Source of the DNA: Holophagales bacterium
GTDB taxonomy: Bacteria > Acidobacteriota > Thermoanaerobaculia > Multivoradales > Multivoraceae
DNA length: 64,000 nucleotides
Reading direction: 5' to 3'
Assembly (NCBI GenBank): GCA_009843505.1
Contig: VYDI01000002.1
Coordinates: forward strand, 1-64,000
Part shown: piece after piece, positions 1 to 10,489 of the stretch
Layout: every line of letters starts with the position of its first letter
Position numbering within the stretch: position 1 is the stretch's first letter
Notes under the pieces: generated by a model
What the model saw: only the letters and a program-made list of their open reading frames with translations
Database searches by the model: none
Told to the model about the DNA's origin: nothing
Translations under genes and position numbers: made by a program

Positions 1-49
1 CCGGGCCCGCCCCCCCTCGCCCGCCGGCCCGACACATCGCCCAATCTAA

Positions 50-550
50 GCGGAGCACGAAGAGGCCCCCCGGACCGCCACCGAGCCCTACACCTGGTAT
101 CCGCAGCGCGAGGGCCGGGTGGACCTCGTCCTGCCGCGGGCCCGGGAGACCGGCGCGATCGACGATCCGGCGACGCGGCAGGAGATCGCGAAGCTGATCT
201 GCCTGTACACCGGAGCGAGGCTCGCCTCCGACGGCGCGGAGGCCAAGCGCAAAGCCGGCACCACGGAGATCATCCCGGCCGGGTCGATCGGCAAGCTCGC
301 CGCGAGCGTCATCGCCCGCCAGGCTTCGCACGTCCACACGATGATCTCGGGAGCGGAGGCCATGCTTAGCGGTCCCGACTCCGCCGCGGACGGGATCGTC
401 GCCGAGGTCCTCGTCTCGGTGCCCGCGATCTCGATCGCCGGCGGCACGGACGAGATTCAGCGCAACATCATCTCCGAGCGCGTGCTCGGGATGCCGAAGG
501 GGTACCGCGCCGACCAGGGCCCGTTCCGGGACATCAAACGCAACGCGTGA
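50..550 (+). CDS. Acyl-CoA dehydrogenase, C-terminal part
   Basis: This is the C-terminal third of an acyl-CoA dehydrogenase, the FAD enzyme that introduces the alpha-beta double bond into acyl-CoA thioesters. The signature is the end segment SIAGGTDEIQRNIISERVLG followed by a short tail ending IKRNA; the GGTDEIQRN block is typical of the family's C-terminal helical domain. The frame is open from position 50, just after an in-frame TAA at 47-49, and no good start codon with a ribosome binding site is visible, so about 200 N-terminal residues are missing. The first 50 bases are an unusually C-rich run, so the break may be a contig-end artefact or a real truncation. The stop overlaps the next gene's GTG by 3 bases. 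Confidence 0.8.
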   Translation, partial: AEHEEAPRTATEPYTWYPQREGRVDLVLPRARETGAIDDPATRQEIAKLICLYTGARLASDGAEAKRKAGTTEIIPAGSIGKLAASVIARQASHVHTMISGAEAMLSGPDSAADGIVAEVLVSVPAISIAGGTDEIQRNIISERVLGMPKGYRADQGPFRDIKRNA

Positions 551-2340
551 ACGTCCGGTGGCGGCTGGCGGTGGCGGCCGGCCTGCTGGCCGGCGCCTGC
601 GGCAATCCGCTTCCCGTGGTCGACACCGGCGGCGACTACGACCCCTTGGCCGATCCTCTCGTCGATCCGCCGTCGTTGCACGAGCTCTACCCGGTCACCG
701 AGCCGCAACGGGCCGACACCGCGACGACGATCGTCCGCCACGACTTCTCCCAGCCGGCGACGCTCAATCCGCTCTTTCCGTCCGGCGCGGCGTCCGCCTG
801 GACGATGTTCGGGATGCTCTTCGAGTGGCTCGTCATCCGCCACGGCAGCCCGTCGGACTACGACTGGAACTCCAACGTCGTCCTCGCGGTGCAACCGTCC
901 GAGGATCTGCGCTCCGTCACCCTGGAGTTGAATCCCGAGCTGCGCTGGCACGACGGCGCGCCCTGGACCGCGCACGACGTCGTGTTCTCGCTCGAGACCC
1001 TGCGCGACGAACGGGTGCCGGTGAGCTTCTGGCCGACGGCGCGCGACCTCGTCGTCGGGGCCACGGCGGAGGGTGCGCACCGGGTGCGCTTCGACTTCGC
1101 CGGTCTCCTGGCGCCGCAGCTCCGCCTGGAGGCGCTCGTCTTTCCCATCATGCCGCTCCACATCGTGGGCGACCCCGCCGAGCGCGCGGCCGATCCGACG
1201 CTCCGGTCCTCGCCCTACTACAACCGCTACGGCCGCGAGGCCGTGATCGGCAGCGGTCCGTTCCGCTTCGTGGAATGGCGGAACAATGACCGCGTCGTCC
1301 TCGAACGGTGGGAAGACCACTACCTCTTCGACCGCGCGCCGCCGGCCGCGAAGACGATGATCTTCAAGTTCCAGCCGGACCGGAACCTCGCCTTCCTGCA
1401 GTTCCTGGGGGGCGAGTACGACCAGGTCTACGTCGACGCGAACATCTTCGCCCGGCAGGCGAAGGGGGAACTGTTCGAGGAGAGAGGCGTGAAGGGCCGC
1501 CACGCGTCGGCGCTGCTGCTCAGCCTCCTCTGGAACATGGACGGCAGCAATCCCTTCTTCACCGACCCGCTGGTGCGCCGGGCGCTCGCCCACGCCTACG
1601 ATGCGGAGACCGTACTGCGCCGGGTCGGCCACGGCCTGTACCGGCGTTCCTACGGCTTCATGGTGGAAGAACGCGGCTGGGACTACGAGCCGGCGATCCT
1701 CGAGCGGGCCCTCGACTACGACCTGGCGCGCGCCGCCGAACTTCTCGACCAGGCCGGCTGGCTCGCCGACCCCGACACCGGTTGGCGCTACAAGGAGATC
1801 GACGGTGAGCGGGTCCGCTTCAGCTTCGAGCTGTCGTACACCGCCGGCCTGACCTACGTGCCGCCGACGCTCGACATCCTGCGCGAGGACTTCCGCCGCC
1901 TCGGGGTCGAGATGGTGACCCGCGCCTACGAGAGCGCTTCGCTCAACGAGAGGCGGCTCGCCCACGAGTTCCAGGCGCTCGGGACGATCGTCGGCACGAC
2001 CCAGGATCCGAACGCCCTCCGCAACCAGCTAGCCACCGACGCCTACGACGGCGGCCGCAACAGCGGCGGCTACTCGAACCCCAGGGTCGACGAACTCTTC
2101 GAGCTGGGCAAGCGGGAGCAGGACAGCGAGAGGCGCGGCGCGATCTACCGCGAGATCCACCGCGAGGTGTACAAGGACCAGCCGGTGCTGTTCCTCTTCC
2201 ACGTGAGCTTCCTCTGGGTCTTCAACAACGACATCCGCGGTGTCGAACTCGGTCCGATGGGCACGATCCTGCTGTGGCCGACGCCGCCCGAGGGCTGGCC
2301 GTCGCGGACGGGTCCGGGCTGGTGGCGGGAGCGCCGCTAG
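547..2340 (+). CDS. ABC transporter substrate-binding lipoprotein (family 5, Opp/Dpp-like)
   Basis: A 597-residue extracytoplasmic solute-binding protein of the oligopeptide/dipeptide-binding family 5. The N-terminus is a lipoprotein signal ending LLAGAC, so the mature protein should be membrane-anchored. Family features include LRWHDGAPWTAHDVVFSLET near residue 140, a GSGPF block near residue 235 and long alternating domains, at the usual family length. The GTG start overlaps the upstream stop (GTGA), so translation is probably coupled to the acyl-CoA dehydrogenase. No permease or ATPase genes of an Opp system follow; the next genes run on the other strand. It therefore either works with components encoded elsewhere or is an orphan binding protein. 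The substrate cannot be deduced. Confidence 0.9.
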   Translation: MNVRWRLAVAAGLLAGACGNPLPVVDTGGDYDPLADPLVDPPSLHELYPVTEPQRADTATTIVRHDFSQPATLNPLFPSGAASAWTMFGMLFEWLVIRHGSPSDYDWNSNVVLAVQPSEDLRSVTLELNPELRWHDGAPWTAHDVVFSLETLRDERVPVSFWPTARDLVVGATAEGAHRVRFDFAGLLAPQLRLEALVFPIMPLHIVGDPAERAADPTLRSSPYYNRYGREAVIGSGPFRFVEWRNNDRVVLERWEDHYLFDRAPPAAKTMIFKFQPDRNLAFLQFLGGEYDQVYVDANIFARQAKGELFEERGVKGRHASALLLSLLWNMDGSNPFFTDPLVRRALAHAYDAETVLRRVGHGLYRRSYGFMVEERGWDYEPAILERALDYDLARAAELLDQAGWLADPDTGWRYKEIDGERVRFSFELSYTAGLTYVPPTLDILREDFRRLGVEMVTRAYESASLNERRLAHEFQALGTIVGTTQDPNALRNQLATDAYDGGRNSGGYSNPRVDELFELGKREQDSERRGAIYREIHREVYKDQPVLFLFHVSFLWVFNNDIRGVELGPMGTILLWPTPPEGWPSRTGPGWWRERR

Positions 2341-3219
2341 CTAGCCGGCCCGCTGCGCCCGGATCCGCGCGATCGCCTTCGCCACGTCGTACCTGTCGTC
2401 CCCCTCGTAGCGGGGCGCCTGCTCGGCGAACGCGGCCTCGACGTCGTTCCACCGGGTTTGCGCGTACTCGATGACGTGGGGATGGGTCAGCAGGTAGAAG
2501 CGGCCTTCGCGTATCTGCTGTAGGACCATGTCGGCGGCCTCGTCCGCGGACATGGCGTGCTCCGCGCTGAGCTTGGCGGCGGCGGGATTGGCCTCCTGGG
2601 GTCCGCCGAGGTGCTCAGGCCGGCGTTCCGAGGAACGCCAGATGCTCGTCGCGACCCAACCGGGGCAGAAGACGCTGACGCCGACGTGCTCCGGCAATTC
2701 CGCGCGCAGCACGTCGGAGATAGCGAGCACCGCGTGCTTCGAGGCGGTGTAGACGGCGGAACCCGGGAAGGGGATGCCTAGACTGTGCTCGGAGCCTGTG
2801 CTCACGATGCGGGATTCCCTGCCGCCCTCGATGAAGCGGGGCGCGAAGACGCGGATGCCGTTCAGCACGCCCTCGACGTTCACGCTGAGGATCCAGCGCA
2901 CGTCGTCGGCGCTGAACCCGAAGGCCGGCGCCCGGCCGGCGCCGACGCCGGCGTTGTTGAACAGCAGCTCGACCGACCCGAAGGCCGCCCAGGCGTCGTC
3001 GGCCAGGCGCTCGAGTTCCTCTTCCCGCGTTACGTCGACGCGCGCCGCCAGCGCCTTGGCGCCAAGGGCTTCCGCCTCGCGGGCGACTTTCTCCGCGGCG
3101 TCCTTCTCCAGATCGGCGACCGCGACGTTCGCGCCGTCGCGCGCCAGGGCAAGGGCGATGGCGCGGCCGAGGCCGTTGCCGCCGCCGGTGATGACTGCCG
3201 ACGTGCCGGCCAGCTCCAT
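2341..3219 (-). CDS. SDR family NAD(P)-dependent oxidoreductase
   Basis: Classical short-chain dehydrogenase/reductase of 292 residues. Visible motifs are the cofactor-binding TGGGNGLG near residue 11, FNNAG near residue 88, and the catalytic YTASK near residue 159. The protein is about 40 residues longer than a minimal SDR, with a charged C-terminal extension (residues about 230-292). An AGGAGG ribosome binding site nine bases before the ATG supports the start; it overlaps the stop of the upstream LLM oxidoreductase gene. It is the last gene of a three-gene minus-strand operon and ends tail-to-tail, without a gap, against the solute-binding protein gene. The substrate is unknown; the company suggests oxidation of a hydroxylated intermediate in lipid or xenobiotic breakdown. 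Confidence 0.9.
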   Translation of the reverse strand: MELAGTSAVITGGGNGLGRAIALALARDGANVAVADLEKDAAEKVAREAEALGAKALAARVDVTREEELERLADDAWAAFGSVELLFNNAGVGAGRAPAFGFSADDVRWILSVNVEGVLNGIRVFAPRFIEGGRESRIVSTGSEHSLGIPFPGSAVYTASKHAVLAISDVLRAELPEHVGVSVFCPGWVATSIWRSSERRPEHLGGPQEANPAAAKLSAEHAMSADEAADMVLQQIREGRFYLLTHPHVIEYAQTRWNDVEAAFAEQAPRYEGDDRYDVAKAIARIRAQRAG

Positions 3220-3231
3220 GCTCCGTTCCTC

Positions 3232-4299
3232 CTAGGTCCGCAGCCGCGGCAGGACGTCTTCGGTGAACCGCCCGGCGGCCTCCCGGCCCGGAGCGCTCGG
3301 CGCCAGGAAGTTCGGCCCGGCGACCGCGAACTTCTCGATCCCGAGGTCGAGCAGCGCCTCGAGCCTGGCCGCGCAGTGCTCGGGGCTGCCGACGATCGCG
3401 TAGCCGTCGATGAACTCGTCCGTGAGCGCGGTCGTCTGCTGTCCGCCCTCCCGGCCATGGGCGGTCATGTCGTAGCGGTCGTGGATGTTGCGGAACACCT
3501 CCGTCTGCTGCTCGTCGGCCGGTCCGGAAATCTCGCCGTACATGACGGAGAAGCGGGCGAAGAGCCCGGTGGACGCGCGGCCGAGTTCACGGCCGACCTC
3601 CGGATCGTCGCAGCAGACGACGTTCACATAGGCGCCGAACTCGAGCGACTCCGGGTCGCGGCCGGCTTCCGCCGCGGCGCTCCGCGCCGTCTCGATTCCC
3701 CAGGCGATGCGTTTCGGGTCGGCGCCGACGGCGAGCATGACCCGGTCGGCCTGACGGGCGGCAATGCCGATCACTTTGGGCCCTGTGGCCGCGACCTCGA
3801 CCGGGACCTTCGGACCGTCGCCGATCCAGCGGATGCTGCTCGCGGAGGGCCCGTGCGCCAGTCCCAGCTTCTCCGCGAGCGGCGCGGCCTCGTCCGCAAT
3901 CCCCGTGTTCACGAAGTCCACCTCCTCGCCGCGCAGGTAGGTCTGCAGGACGACGAGATAGTCCTCGAACCAGCCGAGGCGGGCCGGCGCTCGGCCCAGG
4001 TGCGCCAGCGCACTGTCGCCGCGGCCGATCCCCAGCACCATGCGGCCCCGCGACACCCGCTGGACCGAGAGCGCCGAGGACGCCGTCGTCGCCGGGTGGC
4101 GGGTGACCGGATTCGTCACCGACGTCGCCACCCGCAGCGTCTCCGTCGCGGTCGCGCCCAGTGCGAGGCAGACGTACGGATCCCCGGACAGGTTCTGCGA
4201 ATCGACCACGTTCATGCCGTCCCAGCCCCTGGCCTCCGCCTGACGGGCGAACTCGGCACTCCGGGTCGGCGCGGCGACGGTTGCGGTCCAGAACTCCAT
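3232..4299 (-). CDS. LLM class flavin-dependent oxidoreductase
   Basis: A 355-residue luciferase-like monooxygenase (TIM barrel) of the sort that uses coenzyme F420 or FMN. It matches the F420-dependent Mer-like subgroup in its opening strand, in ATSVTNPVTRHPATTASS and in GRMVLGIGRGDSALAHLG. I place the start at 4299 rather than at the in-frame ATG at 4305, because GGAAGGAG lies about eight bases before the former and almost touches the latter. It is the middle gene of an operon with an NAD(P)-binding protein upstream and an SDR 12 bases downstream. Cofactor choice and substrate cannot be settled from sequence alone. Confidence 0.85.
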   Translation of the reverse strand: MEFWTATVAAPTRSAEFARQAEARGWDGMNVVDSQNLSGDPYVCLALGATATETLRVATSVTNPVTRHPATTASSALSVQRVSRGRMVLGIGRGDSALAHLGRAPARLGWFEDYLVVLQTYLRGEEVDFVNTGIADEAAPLAEKLGLAHGPSASSIRWIGDGPKVPVEVAATGPKVIGIAARQADRVMLAVGADPKRIAWGIETARSAAAEAGRDPESLEFGAYVNVVCCDDPEVGRELGRASTGLFARFSVMYGEISGPADEQQTEVFRNIHDRYDMTAHGREGGQQTTALTDEFIDGYAIVGSPEHCAARLEALLDLGIEKFAVAGPNFLAPSAPGREAAGRFTEDVLPRLRT

Positions 4300-4317
4300 G
4301 GCCATTCTCCTTCCTGG

Positions 4318-5010
4318 TCAGTCCCGTGAGCGCGCACGATAGCGGTCGGCCAGGTCGCGAATCTCCCGGTTCTCGAGGATCCCCTCACGGCGTCCGTCCA
4401 GCGTCGCCTGGAGCATCGCTTCGCCGATCGCCCGGTTGCCAACGGTGAGCGACCGAAACCCGCGGAGCAGGGCGCCGATCGCGGCGCCCATGCGGTGGTA
4501 TGCCGTCATGCGGTCGGGCTTCACCTCGTGGAGGATGCCGGCGGGCCGCCAGCAGACGCAGCCGCCGAGTCCGAGCTCGCACAGGGCCTGCTCGGTTTCC
4601 GCCTTGACGCGGGCCCAGTTCATCCGGCTCTCGAGGCTCGTGCCCGAACCGCTGACGAAGTGGAAGGTCGCGTTCGGGCTCGCCGCGAGCACCGCTCGTC
4701 CGGCCGCAAGCGCGAAGTCGTAGGTGATCCGGCGGTACTCCGCCGCGTCCCGAACCTCGCTCGAGGATCGCCCCAGGCAGTAGCACACGGCGTCGACTCC
4801 CTCGAGACTCTCGCGGAGCGGCGCGAGGTCCAGGAAGTCCCGGCACTCCACCGGACGCAAGCCGGGTGCGGAGTACGGCAACGGACGCCGGGCAACCGCG
4901 CGCACCTCGGCGACCCGGGGATCGTCGAGCCATGCGTGGGCGACGCCGGTGCCGATCAGGCCCGTCGGCCCGAAGACCGCGGCCTTCAGTTGGCCAGTTT
5001 CTCTTGCCAA
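4318..5010 (-). CDS. NAD(P)-binding atypical SDR / epimerase-like protein
   Basis: A 230-residue Rossmann-fold protein. GPTGLIGTGVA at residues 14-24 is the nucleotide-binding turn of the atypical SDRs, similar to oxidoreductases of the HTATIP2 type; VDAVCYCLG and a later YDFALAAGRAVL stretch fit that group. The only start available between the upstream stop and the motif is TTG at 5010, without a convincing ribosome binding site. It is the first gene of the minus-strand operon that continues with the LLM oxidoreductase. It is divergent from the PQQ-type gene at 5105, the two sharing a 94-base intergenic region. The reaction is unknown. Confidence 0.75.
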   Translation of the reverse strand: MARETGQLKAAVFGPTGLIGTGVAHAWLDDPRVAEVRAVARRPLPYSAPGLRPVECRDFLDLAPLRESLEGVDAVCYCLGRSSSEVRDAAEYRRITYDFALAAGRAVLAASPNATFHFVSGSGTSLESRMNWARVKAETEQALCELGLGGCVCWRPAGILHEVKPDRMTAYHRMGAAIGALLRGFRSLTVGNRAIGEAMLQATLDGRREGILENREIRDLADRYRARSRD

Positions 5011-5053
5011 GTCAGAAGCTCACGCCGCTTGAGTACGATCCCGCGCGTTGCGC

Positions 5054-5076
5054 GGCCAGCCAGTATAATGCTGGCC
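5054..5076 (+). promoter_or_regulatory. TATAAT -10 box enclosed in a 7-bp inverted repeat
   Basis: GGCCAGC (5054-5060) and GCTGGCC (5070-5076) form a perfect inverted repeat, and the nine bases between them end in an exact TATAAT at 5064-5069. The site lies in the 94-base gap between divergent genes, 29 bases before the ATG at 5105, which has a GAGGAG ribosome binding site. No good -35 element lies 17 bases upstream. A dyad wrapped around a -10 box is what a repressor operator would look like; the regulator is unknown. Confidence 0.45.
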
Positions 5077-5104
5077 GGCGAGCCAGTAAATCTGAGGAGC
5101 GGTC

Positions 5105-6358
5105 ATGGCGCATATGTTCAGCAGGGGTACACAGGTGTTCGTTGCGGCCGTGTTCGCCGCCGGATTCGCGACGGCAACGTACGCCGACGACTGGCTGCAG
5201 TGGCGCGGGCCGGATCGCGCCGGGATCTCGACCGAGACCGGCCTGCTCGACGAGTGGCCGCCGGAGGGCCCCGCCGTCAACTGGCAGATCGAGACGCTCG
5301 GCCAGGGCTACGGGACGGTCGTCGTCGAAGGCGATGCGATCTACGTCCAGGGCACCCGCGGCGGCCAGAGCGCGGTCTTCCGCCTGCGCGCGAGCGACGG
5401 CGGCGAAGTGTGGATGCGGACGCTGGGCCCTCTGTACGACCATACGGACAGAGGCGACGGCCCGCGCTCGGTGCCGACCATCGACGGCGACTCGCTCTTC
5501 GTCCTGAACGGAATGGGCGAAGTGGCGAAGATCGCGAAGGATTCCGGCGAAGTGATCTGGCAGTTCAACATGCTGGACCGTTTCGGCAGTCCAAACACCC
5601 GCTGGGGCATCAGCGAGTCGCCGCTCGTCGTGCGCGACCGGATGTTCGTCATGCCGGGCGGCCCGGACGGCGCGATCGCGGCGCTCTCGACCGCCGACGG
5701 CAGCACGATCTGGCGCTCCAGCGAACTCGGCGACGTGGCCTCCTACTCCTCGCTCATCCTGCGCGAGATCGCGGGGACCGAGGTGTTGATCGGCTTCACC
5801 GGCGAGGCCGGCGTCGGCGTTCGCGCCGAGGACGGCGCCCTGCTGTGGCGCTACGAGCGGCCGTCCACCGTGAACGCGATCAACATCGCCACGCCGGTCC
5901 TCGAAGGCGACCTCGTCTTCTACTCGGCGTCCTACGGCATCGGCGGGGGCGCGGTCCGGGTCAGCGTCGAGGACGAGGGCGGTTCCTTCTTCAGCGAGCA
6001 GGCGTACTTCGAGACCCGGCTCCAGAATCACCACGGCGGCGTCGTCGCCCACGAGGGGACGCTCTACAGCTTCTTCGGCCCCGCGCTGACCAGCGTCGAT
6101 ATCGAGACGGGCCAAGTCCACTGGCGCGCCCGCAGCGTCGGCAAGGGTTCCCTGGTGATGGCCGACGGCAAGCTCTTCCTCCTCAGCGAGAGGAACAAGG
6201 TCGGCTTGGCGGTCGCCACGCCCGAGGGCTACGACGAGCGAGGGCGCTTCGAGATCGAGTATCGCGGCGACTTCACCTGGGCGCATCCGGTGGTCGCCAA
6301 CGGCGCGTTCTACATCCGGGACCAGGAATCGCTGACGTCATACGACGTCGCCAAGTAG
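5105..6358 (+). CDS. Exported PQQ-type beta-propeller protein
   Basis: A 417-residue exported protein: signal peptide in residues 1-27 (cleavage probably after TYA), then WLQWRGPDRAGIS, the standard opening of the PQQ-like/outer-membrane-propeller family. Repeated blades follow with W-docking segments such as GEVIWQFNM, GSTIWRSSEL and GALLWRYERP. No cytochrome motif or clear PQQ ligand set is visible, so this may be a structural propeller rather than a dehydrogenase. GAGGAG precedes the ATG at a suitable distance, and the TATAAT site at 5064 probably drives it. The carboxylesterase gene follows after 25 bases. A second family member lies at 62925-64000. Confidence 0.85.
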   Translation: MAHMFSRGTQVFVAAVFAAGFATATYADDWLQWRGPDRAGISTETGLLDEWPPEGPAVNWQIETLGQGYGTVVVEGDAIYVQGTRGGQSAVFRLRASDGGEVWMRTLGPLYDHTDRGDGPRSVPTIDGDSLFVLNGMGEVAKIAKDSGEVIWQFNMLDRFGSPNTRWGISESPLVVRDRMFVMPGGPDGAIAALSTADGSTIWRSSELGDVASYSSLILREIAGTEVLIGFTGEAGVGVRAEDGALLWRYERPSTVNAINIATPVLEGDLVFYSASYGIGGGAVRVSVEDEGGSFFSEQAYFETRLQNHHGGVVAHEGTLYSFFGPALTSVDIETGQVHWRARSVGKGSLVMADGKLFLLSERNKVGLAVATPEGYDERGRFEIEYRGDFTWAHPVVANGAFYIRDQESLTSYDVAK

Positions 6359-6383
6359 CCACTGCCTGCGATAGAACCGGCCG

Positions 6384-7973
6384 ATGACTCCACTCTTCCG
6401 CCGCTTCGCGTTCGCCTCGACCGCCCTCTTCCTCGTTGCCTCGGCGGCTCCGGCCCAGTTCGGGCCGGTCAAGCTGACGACGAGCGGCTACGTGATGGGC
6501 TTCGTCGGCGAGGACGAGCCCGACCTCCACACCTATCTCGGCATTCCCTACGCCGCGCCGCCGCTCGGCGACCTCCGTTTCCGGCCGCCGCGGCCCGTGA
6601 CCCCGGGCAGAACGCCCATCGACGCGATCGTCGAGCCGCCGTCCTGCATGCAGGCGCCTTACCCCGAGGGCGGCTTCTACGCCCAGCCCCTGGTCGAAGT
6701 GAGTGAGGACTGCCTGTACCTCAACCTCTGGACCGCGGGCGACGAGGGCGATCGCCGGCCGGTGATGGTCTGGATCCACGGCGGCGCGCTCACCCGCGGG
6801 TCGGGCTCGCTGCCCCTCTACGACGGCACGGCGCTGGCGCGGAAGGGCGTCGTCGTGGTGACGGTGAACTACCGGCTGGGCGCTTTCGGCTATCTCGCCC
6901 ACCCGGCCCTGTCGGCCGAGTCCGACCAGGGGGTTTCCGGCAACTACGGCGTCCTGGACCAGATCTTCGCCCTGCAGTGGGTGCGGGACAACATCGCGAC
7001 CTTCGGCGGCGACCCGGACCGGGTGACGATCTTCGGCGAATCGGCCGGCGCCTGGAGCGTCAACGTGCTGCAGGCTTCACCACTGGCCCGCGGCCTGTTC
7101 CACCGGGCGATCGGCCAGAGCGGCGGCTTCTTCGACGGCCTGCCGGTGCTTCGCTCCTCCGAGGACGGCTCGGCCGAGAGCGCCGGCGAGGCCTTCGCCA
7201 GGCGGCTCGGAATCGAGGGCGGCGACGTGGCCGCCCGCCTGCGCGAACTGGACGCAGAGGCGATCCTCGCCGAGGCTTCGAAGCAGGGCGCCTTCGCGAC
7301 CAGGCCGAACGTCGACGGCTGGGTGCTGCCGAAGCAGGTGGCCGAGATCTACCGGGCCGGCGAGCAGGCCGACGTGCCGGTGCTGGTCGGATCGAACCGC
7401 GACGAGGCGACCAGCCTGATGGGCCGCATGCTTCCCTCGAACAAGTCCGGGGTCGAGTTCCTGGTGAAGAGCCAGTTCCCCGATGTGGCCGACGAGTTCT
7501 TCGAGGCCTATCCGGTGCCGGATGACGCGGCGGCAAGGCGCGCCTTCATCGACGCGTTCTCCGACCGCGTGTTCGCCTGGCACATGAAGACCTGGGCGAT
7601 GCTCTCGGAGACCGTGCCCTCGCCGGCCTGGCTGTACTTCTTCAGCCACGCCCCGCCACACCCCGAGAAGAACTACTACGGCGCCTACCACGCGGCCGAG
7701 ATCGCTTACGCGTTCGACAACCTGGACAAGCTGGACTACGAGTACGCGGAGGAGGACCACGAACTCGCCGAGGCGATGTCCGGTTACTGGGTCGCCTTCG
7801 CCTCCACTGGCGACCCGAACCCGCCGGGCAACCCCGACCTGCCGGCGTGGCCGGAGTTCAGGCCGGACACGGCCCGGCACCTCGAGTTCGGTTCCACCGT
7901 CGAGGCCGGCAGCCACCTCCACCGGGACCGCATGGCATTATGGGACCGTTTCTTCGAGGTGACCCAGCCATGA
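6384..7973 (+). CDS. Secreted carboxylesterase (type B)
   Basis: A 529-residue type B carboxylesterase with an N-terminal signal peptide (residues 1-25, cleavage after APA). The diagnostic EDCLYLNLW motif is near residue 110, the oxyanion segment WIHGGAL near 130, and the nucleophile sits in GESAGAWS near 219, preceded by GNYGVLDQIFALQWV. The acid and histidine of the triad should lie in the second half (candidates NRDEATSLMG and YGAYHAAEI). Length and motif order are normal. It probably hydrolyses carboxylic esters in the periplasm or outside the cell. It is co-oriented with the PQQ-type gene upstream, and its stop overlaps the next ATG (ATGA), so the following small exported protein is translationally coupled. 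Confidence 0.92.
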   Translation: MTPLFRRFAFASTALFLVASAAPAQFGPVKLTTSGYVMGFVGEDEPDLHTYLGIPYAAPPLGDLRFRPPRPVTPGRTPIDAIVEPPSCMQAPYPEGGFYAQPLVEVSEDCLYLNLWTAGDEGDRRPVMVWIHGGALTRGSGSLPLYDGTALARKGVVVVTVNYRLGAFGYLAHPALSAESDQGVSGNYGVLDQIFALQWVRDNIATFGGDPDRVTIFGESAGAWSVNVLQASPLARGLFHRAIGQSGGFFDGLPVLRSSEDGSAESAGEAFARRLGIEGGDVAARLRELDAEAILAEASKQGAFATRPNVDGWVLPKQVAEIYRAGEQADVPVLVGSNRDEATSLMGRMLPSNKSGVEFLVKSQFPDVADEFFEAYPVPDDAAARRAFIDAFSDRVFAWHMKTWAMLSETVPSPAWLYFFSHAPPHPEKNYYGAYHAAEIAYAFDNLDKLDYEYAEEDHELAEAMSGYWVAFASTGDPNPPGNPDLPAWPEFRPDTARHLEFGSTVEAGSHLHRDRMALWDRFFEVTQP

Positions 7974-8352
7974 ATCGACGCGCTCCCGTTGCGATCGCCA
8001 TCGCCTTCCTCCTCTCCGTCCCCGCCGTAGCCCCGGCGCAGCAGCGAGGCGACGCTCCGCCGCCGCTGAACATCATCGGCCTGACCGGCCTTTCGTTCGG
8101 CGCCTGGGTCGAGCCCGACACGCAGATGGAGGCTTGGGTCCAGATGGCCAGGTTCGTCTGCCAGGCCGAGGAGTTCTGCAAGATCAACGTCTTCGACGGC
8201 CCGGAACTCGCCACCCACGTCGACCCGGTACCCGAAGAGAACCGCAAGGCCCTGAAGTACGTCTTCACGTACCAGCAGGGCGAAACCCCGCCTATCGTCG
8301 TCCGCGAGGCTCAGCCCGAAGAGGGCAAGGAGCCCCGGGAGTGGACCTTCGA

Positions 8353-8356
<4 letters not shown>
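7970..8356 (+). CDS. Small exported protein of unknown function
   Basis: A 128-residue protein with a signal peptide (residues 1-24, cleavage after APA) and a mature part containing two close cysteines (FVCQAEEFC) that could form a disulphide. I do not recognise the family. The ATG at 7970 overlaps the esterase stop by four bases; the frame is open further upstream, but only inside the esterase gene, so the ATG is chosen. The stop overlaps the stop of the convergent dehydrogenase gene by four bases. Coupling to the esterase suggests a role in the same exported pathway, which is inference only. Confidence 0.7.
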
Positions 8357-9840
<1,484 letters not shown>

Positions 9841-9863
9841 GTCCATGTCTCCCTCAGTCCAGC

Positions 9864-10457
9864 CTACTTGCAGTCGTCGTAGCGCCAGTGCCAGGGTTCC
9901 CAGTCGAAGCCGCCGGCGTTGCCCAGCGGGTAGCTCTCGGTGAAGCAGAAGTCGGCGGCGTGCCGCTTCAGCCACTGGTACGCCGGCGTGTCCTTGAAGT
10001 CCGCGTCGCTGGGCACGAGGTCGACGGCGCGGCCGGTGATGTGCTCGGAGTAGCCCGGCGGAGCGGTCCAGCGGACAGCGTTGAGGAAGGGTCGGCCTCC
10101 CGCCAGGAGGCCTTCCAGCACCCTCTTCTGAAAGCCGTAGCTGCGGAAACCGGAGTCCACTTCCAGCCGGATGCCCTGCTCCCGCGCGGCGGCAGCCATC
10201 GCGACCACAGCGTCGCGCGTCCCGGGTGTGACGTAGATGCCGAATTCGCCAGTCAGCTCGCTGGGCACCTTCACCAGTTCGGTCGGGTCGGCGGTCTCCT
10301 GGATGCGGTTGCCTCGCCACGGCGGCGGCACGTCGTAGACGACGCCGTTCAGCTCGACTTGCTCGGGCCCTGGGTCCGTCGGCTGGGCCGTAACAGGGAC
10401 CGTTGTGAGCAGAAGGCAGAGGCTGACCGGTGCTAGGATGCCAGTCCCTTCAAGCAT
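9864..10457 (-). CDS. Exported VanY-like D-Ala-D-Ala carboxypeptidase family protein (M15B)
   Basis: A protein of about 197 residues with a signal peptide and a peptidase M15B domain. The zinc-site motifs are complete: SGFRSY, SEHITGRAVDL (His and Asp ligands) and DWEPWHWRY (catalytic Glu and third His). Such enzymes trim the terminal D-alanine of peptidoglycan stem peptides in the periplasm. A TTG at 10478 would extend the N-terminus by seven residues, but the ATG at 10457 gives a normal signal peptide. Another cysteine pair (DFCF and DDCK) lies near the C-terminus. The gene is divergent from the secreted protein gene at 10490, 32 bases away, so the two must share a very compact promoter region. 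Confidence 0.88.
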   Translation of the reverse strand: MLEGTGILAPVSLCLLLTTVPVTAQPTDPGPEQVELNGVVYDVPPPWRGNRIQETADPTELVKVPSELTGEFGIYVTPGTRDAVVAMAAAAREQGIRLEVDSGFRSYGFQKRVLEGLLAGGRPFLNAVRWTAPPGYSEHITGRAVDLVPSDADFKDTPAYQWLKRHAADFCFTESYPLGNAGGFDWEPWHWRYDDCK

Positions 10458-10489
10458 CGGTCCATTCTTTCCGAACAAGGACTCAAGCC

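Noticed and set aside
457..1965. Long open frame on the minus strand opposite the solute-binding protein gene
   Set aside because: It is the high-GC shadow of a clear family-5 binding protein, with Arg/Val/Glu-rich composition and no family motifs.
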